Shown: piece after piece, positions 14,825 to 23,170 of the stretch
How positions within the stretch are numbered: position 1 is the first letter of the stretch
Layout: each line of letters opens with the position of its first letter
IMG/VR virus record: IMGVR_UViG_3300048839_000906
Location: 1 to 34,091 of that record
Length of the DNA: 34,091 nt
Direction: 5' to 3' (one strand)
Origin: a virus
The notes under the pieces: model-generated
Told to the model about the DNA's origin: nothing
Seen by the model: only the letters and a program-made list of their open reading frames with translations
Database searches by the model: none
Program-made: the position numbers and the translations under genes

Positions 14825-15628
14825 CTAAGCCAACGCCTCCGCAAATTCACCACTCAACTTGACGCGCAGACTCAGCGGTTGCCTGAGCATATGCACGTAC
14901 CCGGCTTCCTTCTTGCCCAGTATGTTTAGCCACGCGGCGAGGTCAGTCTCGTGCGCCCGGTCGAAGTCGCGCCACTGGCGATTGAACACGTTCACCTCCA
15001 GCCCACCGGCACTGACCAGACGGGCATAGGCGTCGCCCTTGACGGTCACATGGCGGCTGATCTGCGTAAAGCTCAGTTCCGCCGGTTCCTGGCAGTTCTG
15101 GATCAGCCCAAGCTCCATCAAGCCCCAGAGCGCCGCCGTCATGGTGCAGTCGGCCACGGCGTCGTGCGCTTCCGTCAGCAGCTTGTCAGCCCCGCGCTGC
15201 ACCTCGTAAGCCGCGCCCAGCCACCACCACTTGAACTCGCCCGACGCCTTGCGCGCCCCGAATGCCGCCCCGTAGCGCAGCATGGCACAGTGCCAGTTAG
15301 CCCACGGCGCGGCCTGCCCGATGCTCTGATAGGCGTTCTGAATGATCCGCAGGTCGTAGGCCGCATTCCAGGCCACGACCATCTGCCCGTCAATCACCGT
15401 GCGGAGGGCGTCGGCGATGTCGGCAAAGCTGGGCGCGTCGGCCAGCAGATCGGCGCTCAGGCCGTGGGTTGCCACGGCCTCCGGGTCGATTTCCACCGTG
15501 GGGCGAACGTGACTGCGGAAAATCACGTCGCCCCCGGCGCTCAGAACCGCCACGCTGACCGGCTGGTCGAGCTTCATCCCGGCGTTCAGGCCGGTGGTTT
15601 CGGTGTCGAGAATCAGCGGGGCGGTCAC
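14825..15628 (-). CDS. DEDDh 3'-5' exonuclease (DnaQ-like), 267 aa
   Basis: The start is GTG 15626-15628, overlapping the upstream TGA as GTGA; longer starts are rejected. All three exonuclease motifs are present: LDTETTGL (D8, E10), WNAAYDLRII (D92) and HDAVADC (H155, D160). The C-terminal half (about 165-267) is unrecognised and may bind DNA. There is no polymerase in the genome, so it probably acts in recombination, repair or host DNA breakdown rather than as a fused proofreader. It ends 4 bp before a hairpin. Confidence 0.9.
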   Translation of the reverse strand: MTAPLILDTETTGLNAGMKLDQPVSVAVLSAGGDVIFRSHVRPTVEIDPEAVATHGLSADLLADAPSFADIADALRTVIDGQMVVAWNAAYDLRIIQNAYQSIGQAAPWANWHCAMLRYGAAFGARKASGEFKWWWLGAAYEVQRGADKLLTEAHDAVADCTMTAALWGLMELGLIQNCQEPAELSFTQISRHVTVKGDAYARLVSAGGLEVNVFNRQWRDFDRAHETDLAAWLNILGKKEAGYVHMLRQPLSLRVKLSGEFAEALA

Positions 15629-16740
15629 AGTCCCCCCTCCATGCGCGGATCCTCTGCCTCGAAGAAAAGCCCCTGATCGTCGCGCCAGACCGTGACCGGC
15701 TGAATCGGGTGCAAGCCAGCGGCCAGACCCTCCCACGCCTTGACGTGCGCCGCCCATGCCGGGCTGATGCCCTTGAGAGCATCGGTGCTGGACAGTTGAA
15801 CCGCCGCGCCGTTGTGGTCGATACGCAGGGCGTAGGCGCGCTTGTTGCCGCTGGCCTTGACGACCACCTGCGAAGCCACACCCACGCGGGATGGCTCAGA
15901 AACACTTGTGACGGCCTCTGGCGCGTCGATCACGTCCGGCGCGGGCGTCGGGTCGTTCGGACGGCCTGACGTGGCGCTGAGGGCGGCCTGTGCAGCGGGC
16001 GGGGCATCGTAGCCCTCATCCGGCGCGGGCAACGCCAGCATGTCACCGGCGGCCAGCGCCGCAGCTTGCGCGGCCTTCTCATCGGCCTCCAGGTAGACAA
16101 TCCACTTCTTGACCGGCGCGCCGCTGGGCGTCGTCAGTTGGGTTTCCTTGCGATACAGCACGAAGGCCATATTGCGGAGGCGTCCCAGCGACCCGCTCAT
16201 GAGTTCGAGCGTGCCGCGGATATTGTCCAGATCGGTCGTGCTGTGGGTGATGAGCATGACCAAGCCCAGCGCGCCGAGGTGGGCGCATAGTTCCGGCAAA
16301 AACAGCAGCAGCCGCCCGGTTTGCTTGCACACCGGGTTGTTGGTGGCCGCGCAGATGCACGGTTGCGGCTGGCGGTTCACACCGTCGGCCACGCGCTGAA
16401 GGTAGCAGGTCAGACCGTCACAGCGGCGGTTGATGACCGGCGTGCCTTTGGCCGAGCGCGCCCAATCTTCCATGTGTTCGTCGAACACCTGATGCAGGGC
16501 GTCCGACGCAAACTGCACATTCCTGATGACGGTCGGCTCGTTGCCGTAGAGGTCGCGCCATGCCGCGCTCAGGCGGTCGGCAGTCAGAACCGGGTGGGCT
16601 TCCGGCTCGAATCGGAAGTGCGGGCGTTCCTGGCCGGGGCGCTTTGCGTCGGTCTTTGGGTCACCCTTGTACAGGCGACCCAAGACCGGCAAGCCCTGAC
16701 CTGACCGCGTGGGGCGGTTGTGGTAGGACTGAATTGGCAT
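15625..16740 (-). CDS. Putative gp3-like zinc protein (recombination directionality factor-like), 371 aa
   Basis: The start LPVLGRLYKGDPKTD...RPHFRFEP, the Y-G-x-E-P-T stretch near residue 65, and a Cys cluster (C107, C112, C128, C130, C138) resemble a phage family often annotated as gp3-like / recombination directionality factor or metal-binding. I rely on memory of that family. The C-terminal third is Pro/Ala-rich and then a small folded end. There is no integrase here, so an RDF role is doubtful; DNA binding in replication or recombination is more likely, given the neighbouring exonuclease. It overlaps the upstream gene by one base (TGATG). Confidence 0.55.
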   Translation of the reverse strand: MPIQSYHNRPTRSGQGLPVLGRLYKGDPKTDAKRPGQERPHFRFEPEAHPVLTADRLSAAWRDLYGNEPTVIRNVQFASDALHQVFDEHMEDWARSAKGTPVINRRCDGLTCYLQRVADGVNRQPQPCICAATNNPVCKQTGRLLLFLPELCAHLGALGLVMLITHSTTDLDNIRGTLELMSGSLGRLRNMAFVLYRKETQLTTPSGAPVKKWIVYLEADEKAAQAAALAAGDMLALPAPDEGYDAPPAAQAALSATSGRPNDPTPAPDVIDAPEAVTSVSEPSRVGVASQVVVKASGNKRAYALRIDHNGAAVQLSSTDALKGISPAWAAHVKAWEGLAAGLHPIQPVTVWRDDQGLFFEAEDPRMEGGL

Positions 16741-17300
16741 CAGAACGGCATCCCTTCCGCCGATTCCTCGGCATCGTCCGCGCCTGCATCGTCAGGCACA
16801 ACGTCGAACTTGTCAGCCAGCGCCGGGCCGAACTGGAGGTCTTTGGCCTTGACCGCCACGATCACGGCCTCGTCGATACCGCCCACCGGCAGCCCGACGT
16901 GGGAGCCGGTGCGGACGGCGGCTTGCGCCCCGGCCATGTTCACCTCGAAAATGGCGCGCAGGCGGTCGTCCTGCATGGCCGCGCTGATGACCATGCCGAC
17001 CGAGTCCTGACGGACTTTCAGCAGCGGGGCGGCGTGGGCGAAGTTCTCAGGTTTGAGGGCAAACTCAAGCACGGCCTGTTCGTCCAGCCGGGGCGTGGTG
17101 CGGTGCTGGAAACTGATGCCCGGAATGACCTTGTTACGCAGGTCGTCAGGGATGCTCAGGGTCTCGACAACCGAGACGATGGCCGCGCGGTTACTGGCCT
17201 TTCGGTCGGCGAGGGTGCGCTCTTGCAGGTCAATGTCGGCGGCGTCTTTGAGCGCCGCGTCCAGGGCCTTGAGTTCACTTTCGGTGATGGTGGGCTTCAC
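16740..17300 (-). CDS. Hypothetical protein, 186 aa, with SSB-like acidic tail
   Basis: I do not recognise a domain. The body is helical at the N-terminus, then mixed. The last residues are acidic and end DAEESAEGMPF, recalling the acidic tip ending in P-F of bacterial SSB proteins, which recruits replication enzymes. That resemblance is only a short motif. The start is GTG behind GGAG at nine bases. It is grouped with exonuclease and zinc-protein genes, fitting a role in DNA transactions. Confidence 0.65.
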   Translation of the reverse strand: MKPTITESELKALDAALKDAADIDLQERTLADRKASNRAAIVSVVETLSIPDDLRNKVIPGISFQHRTTPRLDEQAVLEFALKPENFAHAAPLLKVRQDSVGMVISAAMQDDRLRAIFEVNMAGAQAAVRTGSHVGLPVGGIDEAVIVAVKAKDLQFGPALADKFDVVPDDAGADDAEESAEGMPF

Positions 17301-17305
17301 TGCTG

Positions 17306-17368
17306 TTACTCCGTAGCTTGAAGGTCGAAGGTGGGGCGCTTATCGGCGCGCCCCGTGCCGTCTTTCAC
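17306..17368 (-). other. Intergenic hairpin and possible 20-codon frame
   Basis: Between the zinc-finger and acidic-tail genes is a 7-bp stem GGGGCGC/GCGCCCC (17333-17354) with no T-run. A GTG-started 20-codon frame covers it (ending at 17306), but it has no good ribosome site. The hairpin may affect mRNA stability; no strong function can be claimed. Confidence 0.3.
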
Positions 17369-17369
17369 T

Positions 17370-17612
17370 TTACCAGCGGTCAGTCGAGTCGGTCGGAACC
17401 AGATACCCGCCCCGGCAACGCTGTGCAGGGCATTCGATCTTGCCCTCGCCAGCTTCACAGGCCGGGCAGTCCCAGACCTCGCCGTCGGGCTGGACTTCCT
17501 GCCCACTGCCAAAACAGGTCTGGCAAGTCAGCCGACCCTCGCCGTCGCAGTTGTCGCAGGTTTCCCATTCTTCCGGTTCAAACTGCGACCAACCGTAAGC
17601 CGACGTACTCAT
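17370..17612 (-). CDS. DnaJ-type zinc-finger protein, 80 aa
   Basis: Four Cys pairs (C19/C22, C30/C33, C49/C52, C61/C66) in C-x-x-C-x-G-x-G-like units (CDNCDGEG, CQTCFGSG) match the DnaJ central zinc-finger module, but no J domain is present. It is the first gene of the early region, directly after promoter 17661-17689, with the exact leader AACGAAAGGACAAAC before ATG. First-expressed small zinc proteins often act on host machinery; that role is inference. Confidence 0.82.
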   Translation of the reverse strand: MSTSAYGWSQFEPEEWETCDNCDGEGRLTCQTCFGSGQEVQPDGEVWDCPACEAGEGKIECPAQRCRGGYLVPTDSTDRW

Positions 17613-17660
17613 GAGTTTGTCCTTTCGTTGTCAGGCGTCCCGTTTGCGCCTGATGAGTAC

Positions 17661-17689
17661 ATTATCGGTCATTCGGCGGTCATTGTCAA
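17661..17689 (-). promoter_or_regulatory. Strong early promoter, copy 1 of a shared family
   Basis: The minus strand reads a perfect TTGACA, a 17-bp spacer and GATAAT. The -35 lies in the shared block TACCTATTGAC (17685-17695). It is directly downstream of the late-operon terminator and is the likely first promoter used after infection. Confidence 0.9.
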
Positions 17690-17714
17690 TAGGTAACCTT
17701 ACCAATTTCTGGGG

Positions 17715-17751
17715 GCAAAACAAAGACCCTTGCGGTCAGGTCGCAAGGGTC
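17715..17751 (-). terminator. Rho-independent terminator ending the virion/late operon
   Basis: On the minus strand a 10-bp stem GACCCTTGCG/CGCAAGGGTC with a 7-base loop is followed by TTTGTTTTG. It lies 43 bp after the last late gene (stop at 17794) and just before the early promoter. Confidence 0.92.
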
Positions 17752-17793
17752 TAAGTGAGGAGAGAGGGCGTCAATTGCCCCGACTTCAGTGTA

Positions 17794-18366
17794 TCACGGA
17801 CTCGGCGGCGCGGGCGGTTTCGGTTCGTCAGGCGGCTCGTCGCTCTCGGCTTCAATCAGGCCGATCAGTTCTCCGGTAGCGGCGTCACGCACCACAGCCA
17901 ATCCCAGCTTGTCCAGCAGTCCAGCAATCAAACGGTCGTCAGTCTTGCCCGGCGTTCGGTCGGCAAACCACGTCGCCACTTCCAACGTAGATCGTACCGG
18001 CAGAAGGTTTCGCACAGAAATTCCAAGAAAAGCCGCCAGCCCGCCGAGCAACGCCAGGATCACTGTCAGTCGGTCAAGCATGGACGTATAAGCCCGCTCC
18101 AAAGCGCCCACCGGCTCGCCACCTGCCCCGCTGTTGCTCGTATCGGGGACTTCAGGGGCGGATACCACCACGGGCGCGTCAACGGGCGTCTGCGTGGCTT
18201 GTGGCGCGTCGGCTTCAGGTGAGGCCGACGTTATCGCTTGGGTGGTCGGCGGGAGGCTTGTCAGCGGGTCGGGCGTCGATACCTGCGCCGTCGCCGGGCT
18301 GAGGATCAGCATCAGCAGCGCCAACGTCAGCAGCGCCAACGTCATCAGAGACTTCAATCTCATCAT
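17794..18366 (-). CDS. Exported membrane protein, 190 aa (possible lysis or holin-like role)
   Basis: The best start is ATG 18364-18366, with AAAGGAA upstream. Residues 1-27 are a hydrophobic signal (MMRLKSLMTLALLTLALLML) with a likely cleavage site after PATA. A Pro/Thr/Ala-rich stretch follows (about 28-85), then a second span at about residues 97-117 (LTVILALLGGLAAFLGISV), and a charged cytosolic tail ending PPAPPSP. It has no lipobox Cys. It overlaps the previous membrane gene by 152 bases in another frame and is the last late gene. Position suggests lysis, but no family is recognised. Confidence 0.65.
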   Translation of the reverse strand: MMRLKSLMTLALLTLALLMLILSPATAQVSTPDPLTSLPPTTQAITSASPEADAPQATQTPVDAPVVVSAPEVPDTSNSGAGGEPVGALERAYTSMLDRLTVILALLGGLAAFLGISVRNLLPVRSTLEVATWFADRTPGKTDDRLIAGLLDKLGLAVVRDAATGELIGLIEAESDEPPDEPKPPAPPSP

Positions 18367-19006
18367 GGCTGAGTTTCCTTTCGATGTTCGAGAGGCGGTC
18401 AAGAATGGCGTGGTGCAGACTGGTGGCCTGCTGAAGTACCAGCGTGCTGGCTTCGAGAGCTTGGGCGCGCGGCGCAATCTGTTCGATCTGCTGCACGACC
18501 TTGACGATTTGGCGGAAGGTGCGGACGGCGGTCTGCTGTAACACGCGGAATCTTTCGCGGCTGGTACTGCCTTCCTCGGCCACCGAACGGACGTGGGTCA
18601 TGTCCTGAAGGATGGCGTCGATACCCTTCCGCAGCTCGATGTACTCCGAATCGTGACGCAGCCCGGCCTCGGTGACAGTATCGGTCAGACTCTTGAGCGC
18701 CTGAGTTGTGCCGCGCTGGGTTTCGGTGTGTTCCCCGGCCATGCGAACCGACTCTCGCAGCAGGGCGGATTGTTCGGAGGTCAGGCGGTTGGTGTCCTGT
18801 TGCAGGGTGATGAAGCGCTCAGTGACCCGCTCGACAGTGGCGTCACGCCGTTCGATGACAGCGATGAACTGCTGCTGGGCGGACTTGAAGCGTTCGTCAT
18901 TCTGCGCGTCGCGGCGGCGCTGTGCCCAGAGCATGATGACGATGATCCCGATCAGCAGAAAGTCGCGCGGGAGGTTTTCGAGGTTCGATAGCAGTACAGC
19001 TTCCAT
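18215..19006 (-). CDS. Membrane-anchored coiled-coil protein, 263 aa (spanin-like layout)
   Basis: One N-terminal span (about 14-28, DFLLIGIIVIMLWAQ) is followed by a long predicted coiled coil (about 35-220) and an acidic/Pro-rich tail. That layout resembles an inner-membrane spanin, and the next gene is nested out of frame in its 3' end, as Rz1 is in Rz. The partner lacks a lipoprotein Cys, so a spanin pair is not proven. It may also be a tail or membrane-attachment protein. AGGTGG precedes ATG. Confidence 0.65.
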   Translation of the reverse strand: MEAVLLSNLENLPRDFLLIGIIVIMLWAQRRRDAQNDERFKSAQQQFIAVIERRDATVERVTERFITLQQDTNRLTSEQSALLRESVRMAGEHTETQRGTTQALKSLTDTVTEAGLRHDSEYIELRKGIDAILQDMTHVRSVAEEGSTSRERFRVLQQTAVRTFRQIVKVVQQIEQIAPRAQALEASTLVLQQATSLHHAILDRLSNIERKLSHDEIEVSDDVGAADVGAADADPQPGDGAGIDARPADKPPADHPSDNVGLT

Positions 19007-19008
19007 GT

Positions 19009-20271
19009 TCAGACCACCTGACGGACGATTGCGCCAAAGTCACGACCCTGACGACGGAAGTAGCGGTCATTCTGAAAGACCCCCTCCATCGTAATATTGT
19101 CGCCTGATTGCCATTGTACCGTACCTGCTTCGGCGTCGTATTCGATGCGCCGGATGTAGCTGATGCGCGGGTCGTCACCGATCAGCGACGCGCCGATGGG
19201 GTAGTCCTGGATGCGGACGCCCGCGTCGGGTCGCACGTCCCAGGGCTTGACGAACCGCCCGTAGATGTCGCGCAGACGCCCGCTGCCACGGTAAAGGCTG
19301 GTTTGGTAGCGCACGGCGGTGGAGGCCACGCGGTAATAGATCAAGCGGGTCAACTGCGGATGCCAGCCGGTGATGCCCCACGTCCATTGCTGCGTGCCGT
19401 CCCCGGCTTCAACTGCCGACAGGATAAATTGCAGGTAGGTCGAACCGCCCTGATTCTGACGGCGGATGTTGAAGCTGAGATTGGTCTGAGTCAGCGACTC
19501 ATGCAGGCCGCCAGTGACGCCCGTTCGGTAGACGTAGGGCGCATTGGGCGGCGCGTCAAGGTTGTTGCGCGTGCAGAGGCGGTGGATGATGGTGGTGGCC
19601 GGGACAGTGCCGATTGCCGTACTCTGGTAGTTGTTGTTGGCAAAGACCCAGTGATAGAAGCCCTCGCACTCAATGGTGACGGTGAAGGCCGACGTGCTGG
19701 GGCTGATGCTGTTCTGCGGGTAGCTCCAGATCGAGCGGATGGTATCGCGCAGGATGGTCTTGTGCGTCAGGTCTGCCGGGTTGTAATGGACGCCCGCGTC
19801 AAACGTGCCTTCACGGATACCATAGAGCGCCTGCGAACCGGCCACGTCTACCGATGCGTTGACGGTGGTCTTGATGGCCGCCGCGCTGCCCTGATCGAAA
19901 AAGACCACATTGACGCGGTTGCTCATGTTGTCGGTGGAACGACTGATACTGAGCGCCCCGGTTTCGATGGTGACGCGGCTGATCACACCGTCCCAGATCG
20001 GCGCGCTGGGATTGTCCACGTAGAAGCGGACTTCATTGCCCACGAGGTTCTCAAGGATGTATAGCGCCTCGTTCAGCGACGCCTTGACCGCGCAGCTGGC
20101 AGTGTCGCAGCCGCCATTGGCCGCGATGACGTGCTTGTACTGGAAGGCCTGATAGCGCCGAATCTGCGGGCGTGTGAGTGCCGGGGCGGTATCAGCCCCC
20201 AGCGCGCCGCCAAAAGCCACCGTGCGCGGTTTTGGGTAGACGTGCATATAGTGAGGAACGCGCAGGGTCAT
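19009..20271 (-). CDS. Tail protein, 420 aa (distal tail/hub candidate)
   Basis: Located second after the tape measure. The N-terminal half contains beta-rich, tube-like segments (FYVDNPSAPIWDGVISRVTIE); the C-terminal end (RIQDYPIGASLIGDDPRISYIRRIEYDAEAG) resembles hub or baseplate proteins of siphoviruses that follow the distal tail protein. Its ATG overlaps the previous gene's TGA (ATGA). No peptidase or lysozyme motif was seen, so a cell-wall-cutting role is not supported. Confidence 0.7.
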   Translation of the reverse strand: MTLRVPHYMHVYPKPRTVAFGGALGADTAPALTRPQIRRYQAFQYKHVIAANGGCDTASCAVKASLNEALYILENLVGNEVRFYVDNPSAPIWDGVISRVTIETGALSISRSTDNMSNRVNVVFFDQGSAAAIKTTVNASVDVAGSQALYGIREGTFDAGVHYNPADLTHKTILRDTIRSIWSYPQNSISPSTSAFTVTIECEGFYHWVFANNNYQSTAIGTVPATTIIHRLCTRNNLDAPPNAPYVYRTGVTGGLHESLTQTNLSFNIRRQNQGGSTYLQFILSAVEAGDGTQQWTWGITGWHPQLTRLIYYRVASTAVRYQTSLYRGSGRLRDIYGRFVKPWDVRPDAGVRIQDYPIGASLIGDDPRISYIRRIEYDAEAGTVQWQSGDNITMEGVFQNDRYFRRQGRDFGAIVRQVV

Positions 20272-21947
20272 GGGCGCGCCCCAGACCAGCGGGGGACGAT
20301 GTTCACTCCCACCGTGAATGCGGTGTCGGCATAGGAGAGCGTCGGGCTTGCGTTGCTGGAATACTGCCCGACGATGTACAGACGATTGGTGACGCCGGGC
20401 ACGAGGGTGATGCCGTTGCCGGTCAAGCCCAGCACCTGCACGGTCGGAGACGGGAAGTTGAAAGCTCCGACCGCGGTTTCTTCTCTGGACAAATACCCGG
20501 TATTGTCGAACATGGTCAGCGATATAGCCGCTGCCGCCGCCGATGCATTTGCGTCAATAATGACCGCCTGCTCATCAAGGGGCACGAGCAGCACGTCGTA
20601 AATTTCGATGGTGGGAGTCGTAGCTCCCAGCTTTGTGGTGCGGATGCGGAATGTGATCAGCGAATCTGTCGAGTACTTAAGCTGCGGAATCTCAAGCTGC
20701 CCCAAGTACGCGTCGGTAAAAGGGGACGAAATGGCGAGAGTCACGGTCGGCAGTTCGATTGTGCCGGTTCCGTTGGGCAAAGACACCTCGCACTGAAACT
20801 GCATGGCGTTGGCTGTACCAGCGGTCACGCGATAGCGCATGTAGACGGCGTATCTTTTGCCGAATTGAAGGATTCGTTTCGCCATGGTCATGATCGTCTG
20901 ATCGGTGACTACGCCCGCTGCAAAGACTGCCCGAACCACGCTGCGATTGACAATCGAACCATTGCCCAACAGCCCGTACGCGACAGTGGGCTTGGTTACC
21001 GTCGGGTTGCCGGAGGTGATTGTCCAGTCGTTGGCCGAGTAGCTCATGCGGCGACGGGAATTGTTGGCGGCAGTGTTCTGAGAAGGCCACAAGTCGCTTT
21101 GGGTGACGCGCGCCAGATACAGCTTGACCTCATTCAGGTTGGCCGTGGCGTTGTACTGCAAAAATATTTGAACCAGCGCCTCCGCATCGCCCGGAATTTG
21201 ATCGGGCGTGAATTCAATATAGTTGGGACGGGTGACGCCCACCTCATCGAACGGGTACAGCGTGGCGCTATAAGCGAAGTCAGCGGCGGCGGCGGGGGCG
21301 GCATAGAGCGCCACGTCCGTGTAGTTGTACTGATCTGCCGTCGGGCTGGCGCTGACAGTCGGCGTGCGCCCCCGCGACTGAAATGCGTAGATGCGCGGGT
21401 TGTCGGTCGGAGCCACCGCCCGCCATGCCGGTTCCCGCTCGACGGTGATCGTCACAATCGCCTGTTCGTCGGGGTGGTTGAGCGGGTCTTGCTCGGCGCT
21501 GATTTCGAGGTTGTAGACCCAAGCGAACTGCGAATAGGTCGCACCCACGGCGCGCCATTCCAGATAGACCGGGGCGTCGCTGGATTCTTCCCAGTAATCG
21601 CGGGCGGCGCGGCCAAAGCGCGCCAGTGCCGAGAGCGCCGCACTGCGCGCCGATGCGTCCCCGGCGCTGCTATACAGTGTGATGGTTTCGATGACGTTGC
21701 CGTCCGGACCAAGCATCAACTGACGCCCCTCCGACGCGCTGCTGCTCGACCACACGCCGCCGTCTTTGATGTTGGCAAAGGCCGGTGACCAGGCGTTACT
21801 GCCCGCCGCGCCCTGGACACTGAACGTCCCTTCAGCGAGGTTAATCACCTCCGGGACGGGGATGGGCAGAGGTTCGGTGTTGGGCGCGCCCAGAGAGAGC
21901 GGCGACGGCGAACCGAGATAGAGCTTCAGAGTGGTTGAACTGCTCAT
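20268..21947 (-). CDS. Distal tail protein-like, 559 aa
   Basis: A large beta-rich protein directly downstream of the tape measure (but for the TnpB insertion), the place of the distal tail (Dit) gene. I chose ATG 21945-21947 because it overlaps the stop of a short upstream frame (ATGA); a GTG at 21971 extends it by eight codons. Residues about 130-170 (YSQFAWVYNLEISAEQDPLN...IVTITVERE) fit tail-tube-like ring folds, and the C-terminal half is rich in short beta repeats, possibly carbohydrate-binding. Upstream ribosome binding is weak, perhaps because of the insertion. Confidence 0.7.
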   Translation of the reverse strand: MSSSTTLKLYLGSPSPLSLGAPNTEPLPIPVPEVINLAEGTFSVQGAAGSNAWSPAFANIKDGGVWSSSSASEGRQLMLGPDGNVIETITLYSSAGDASARSAALSALARFGRAARDYWEESSDAPVYLEWRAVGATYSQFAWVYNLEISAEQDPLNHPDEQAIVTITVEREPAWRAVAPTDNPRIYAFQSRGRTPTVSASPTADQYNYTDVALYAAPAAAADFAYSATLYPFDEVGVTRPNYIEFTPDQIPGDAEALVQIFLQYNATANLNEVKLYLARVTQSDLWPSQNTAANNSRRRMSYSANDWTITSGNPTVTKPTVAYGLLGNGSIVNRSVVRAVFAAGVVTDQTIMTMAKRILQFGKRYAVYMRYRVTAGTANAMQFQCEVSLPNGTGTIELPTVTLAISSPFTDAYLGQLEIPQLKYSTDSLITFRIRTTKLGATTPTIEIYDVLLVPLDEQAVIIDANASAAAAAISLTMFDNTGYLSREETAVGAFNFPSPTVQVLGLTGNGITLVPGVTNRLYIVGQYSSNASPTLSYADTAFTVGVNIVPRWSGARP

Positions 21948-21976
21948 CGAATTTCTTGGGCTGGATCCCACGCCAT
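21944..21976 (-). pseudogene. Short frame end before the distal tail gene (possible remnant split by TnpB)
   Basis: The minus strand encodes MAWDPAQEIR then TGA, and that TGA overlaps the distal tail ATG as ATGA. Together with an ATG at 23189-23191 that overlaps the tape-measure stop, this may be the two ends of a small gene cut by the TnpB element. The 415-codon frame that joins them runs antisense to tnpB and is not itself a real gene. Confidence 0.3.
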
Positions 21977-22054
21977 TTCAATGACGGTGGAGTAAAGCCC
22001 AATTCCCCCTTTCAAAGGATTGAAGTTCTGAACAATATACACTAAACTTGTAGT

Positions 22055-23170
22055 ATGAAACTGACCGCTAAAATCAAACTTTTTCCCACAGCCGAACAGC
22101 GTCAATTTCTCTTGCAAACGCTTGAGGTGGCGAATGCTGCTTGTAATTGGATGAGCGAGCGCGCGTGGGAAACGAAAATTTTTGGCGCTTTCACACTTCA
22201 TAAGATTGTATACGCTGAAGCGCGGGGTAGATTTGATCTGGCCGCGCAGATGGTTGTTCGGTTGATTGCCAAGGTTGGCGATGCGTACAAACTGGACAAG
22301 AAAACGCAGCGTACGTTCAAGCCTCGCGGCGCAATTTCTTACGACAATCGCATCTTGACTTGGCGTACCCAGATGCGCCGCGTCAGCATTTGGACTGTGG
22401 CAGGTCGGATGGAAATTCCCTATGCCGCAGGCCAACGTCAGATTGAATTGCTTAAATGCCAGCGAGGTGAAAGCGACCTGTGTTATATCGGCGGCGTGTT
22501 TTACTTGTTTGCCACCTGCGAGATCGAAGAGCCTACGCCAATTGACGTTGAAGGTGTTGTTGGCGTCGATCTTGGAGTGGTAAATATTGCGGTCACATCG
22601 GACGGCGACACGTATAGCAACGAAACAATTGAGCGCAATCGCAAGCGTCAAGAGCGACTTCGCGCGCAATTGCAGCGCAAGGGCACTCGTTCTGCCAAGC
22701 GCCACCTTAAAAAGCTTAGTGGGCGCCAATCTCGTTTTCAAGCTAACACCAATCACGTTATCAGCAAGCGTATTGTCAGGTGTGCCGAACGCACAAAGCG
22801 CGCCATTGCCGTTGAGGAATTGACGGGCATTGGTGTGCGGACGAGGGTTAAGGGCAAAGACAACCGCGCCAAACGAAGCAATTGGGCGTTCGCTCAGTTG
22901 CGCCAGTTTCTGACCTATAAGGCTTGTCTGGCAGGCGTGCTGTTGGTCACGGTCGATCCTGCTTACACAAGCCAGCGTTGTTCCGAGTGCGGGCACACTG
23001 AGCGAGCCAATCGCCGCAATCAAGCGGAGTTTTGCTGCATCTCGTGTGGATTCAGTGCTAATGCTGACCATAACGCCTCTCTGAACATTGCTTTGGCCGC
23101 TATCATTCGGCCAATCGTGACGAGTGAATTGGGATCGTCCCCGCCTCAGTTGCAAGCCACGCCGCTTTAG
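22055..23170 (+). CDS. tnpB: TnpB RNA-guided endonuclease
   Basis: This 371-residue protein is a TnpB/Fanzor-type nuclease, the family ancestral to Cas12. The RuvC-like triad is intact: D172 in VDLG, E254 in AVEELTGI and D338 in NADHNAS. The zinc finger is complete (C309, C312, C328, C331). The N-terminal domain (LFPTAEQRQFLLQTL) is also intact. Cleavage guided by an omega-RNA read from the element's right end is expected from the family. Gene composition is lower in GC than neighbours, showing transfer. It lies antisense to the late operon, without a tnpA partner. Confidence 0.95.
   Translation: MKLTAKIKLFPTAEQRQFLLQTLEVANAACNWMSERAWETKIFGAFTLHKIVYAEARGRFDLAAQMVVRLIAKVGDAYKLDKKTQRTFKPRGAISYDNRILTWRTQMRRVSIWTVAGRMEIPYAAGQRQIELLKCQRGESDLCYIGGVFYLFATCEIEEPTPIDVEGVVGVDLGVVNIAVTSDGDTYSNETIERNRKRQERLRAQLQRKGTRSAKRHLKKLSGRQSRFQANTNHVISKRIVRCAERTKRAIAVEELTGIGVRTRVKGKDNRAKRSNWAFAQLRQFLTYKACLAGVLLVTVDPAYTSQRCSECGHTERANRRNQAEFCCISCGFSANADHNASLNIALAAIIRPIVTSELGSSPPQLQATPL

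Noticed and set aside
15625-16740. Evidence for lysogeny from an RDF-like protein
   Set aside because: No integrase, attachment site or repressor/cro pair was found, so the resemblance does not show a temperate lifestyle.
20178-21788. A 536-codon plus-strand frame
   Set aside because: It is the complement of the distal tail gene, rich in Arg/Gly/His shadow composition, without a ribosome site.
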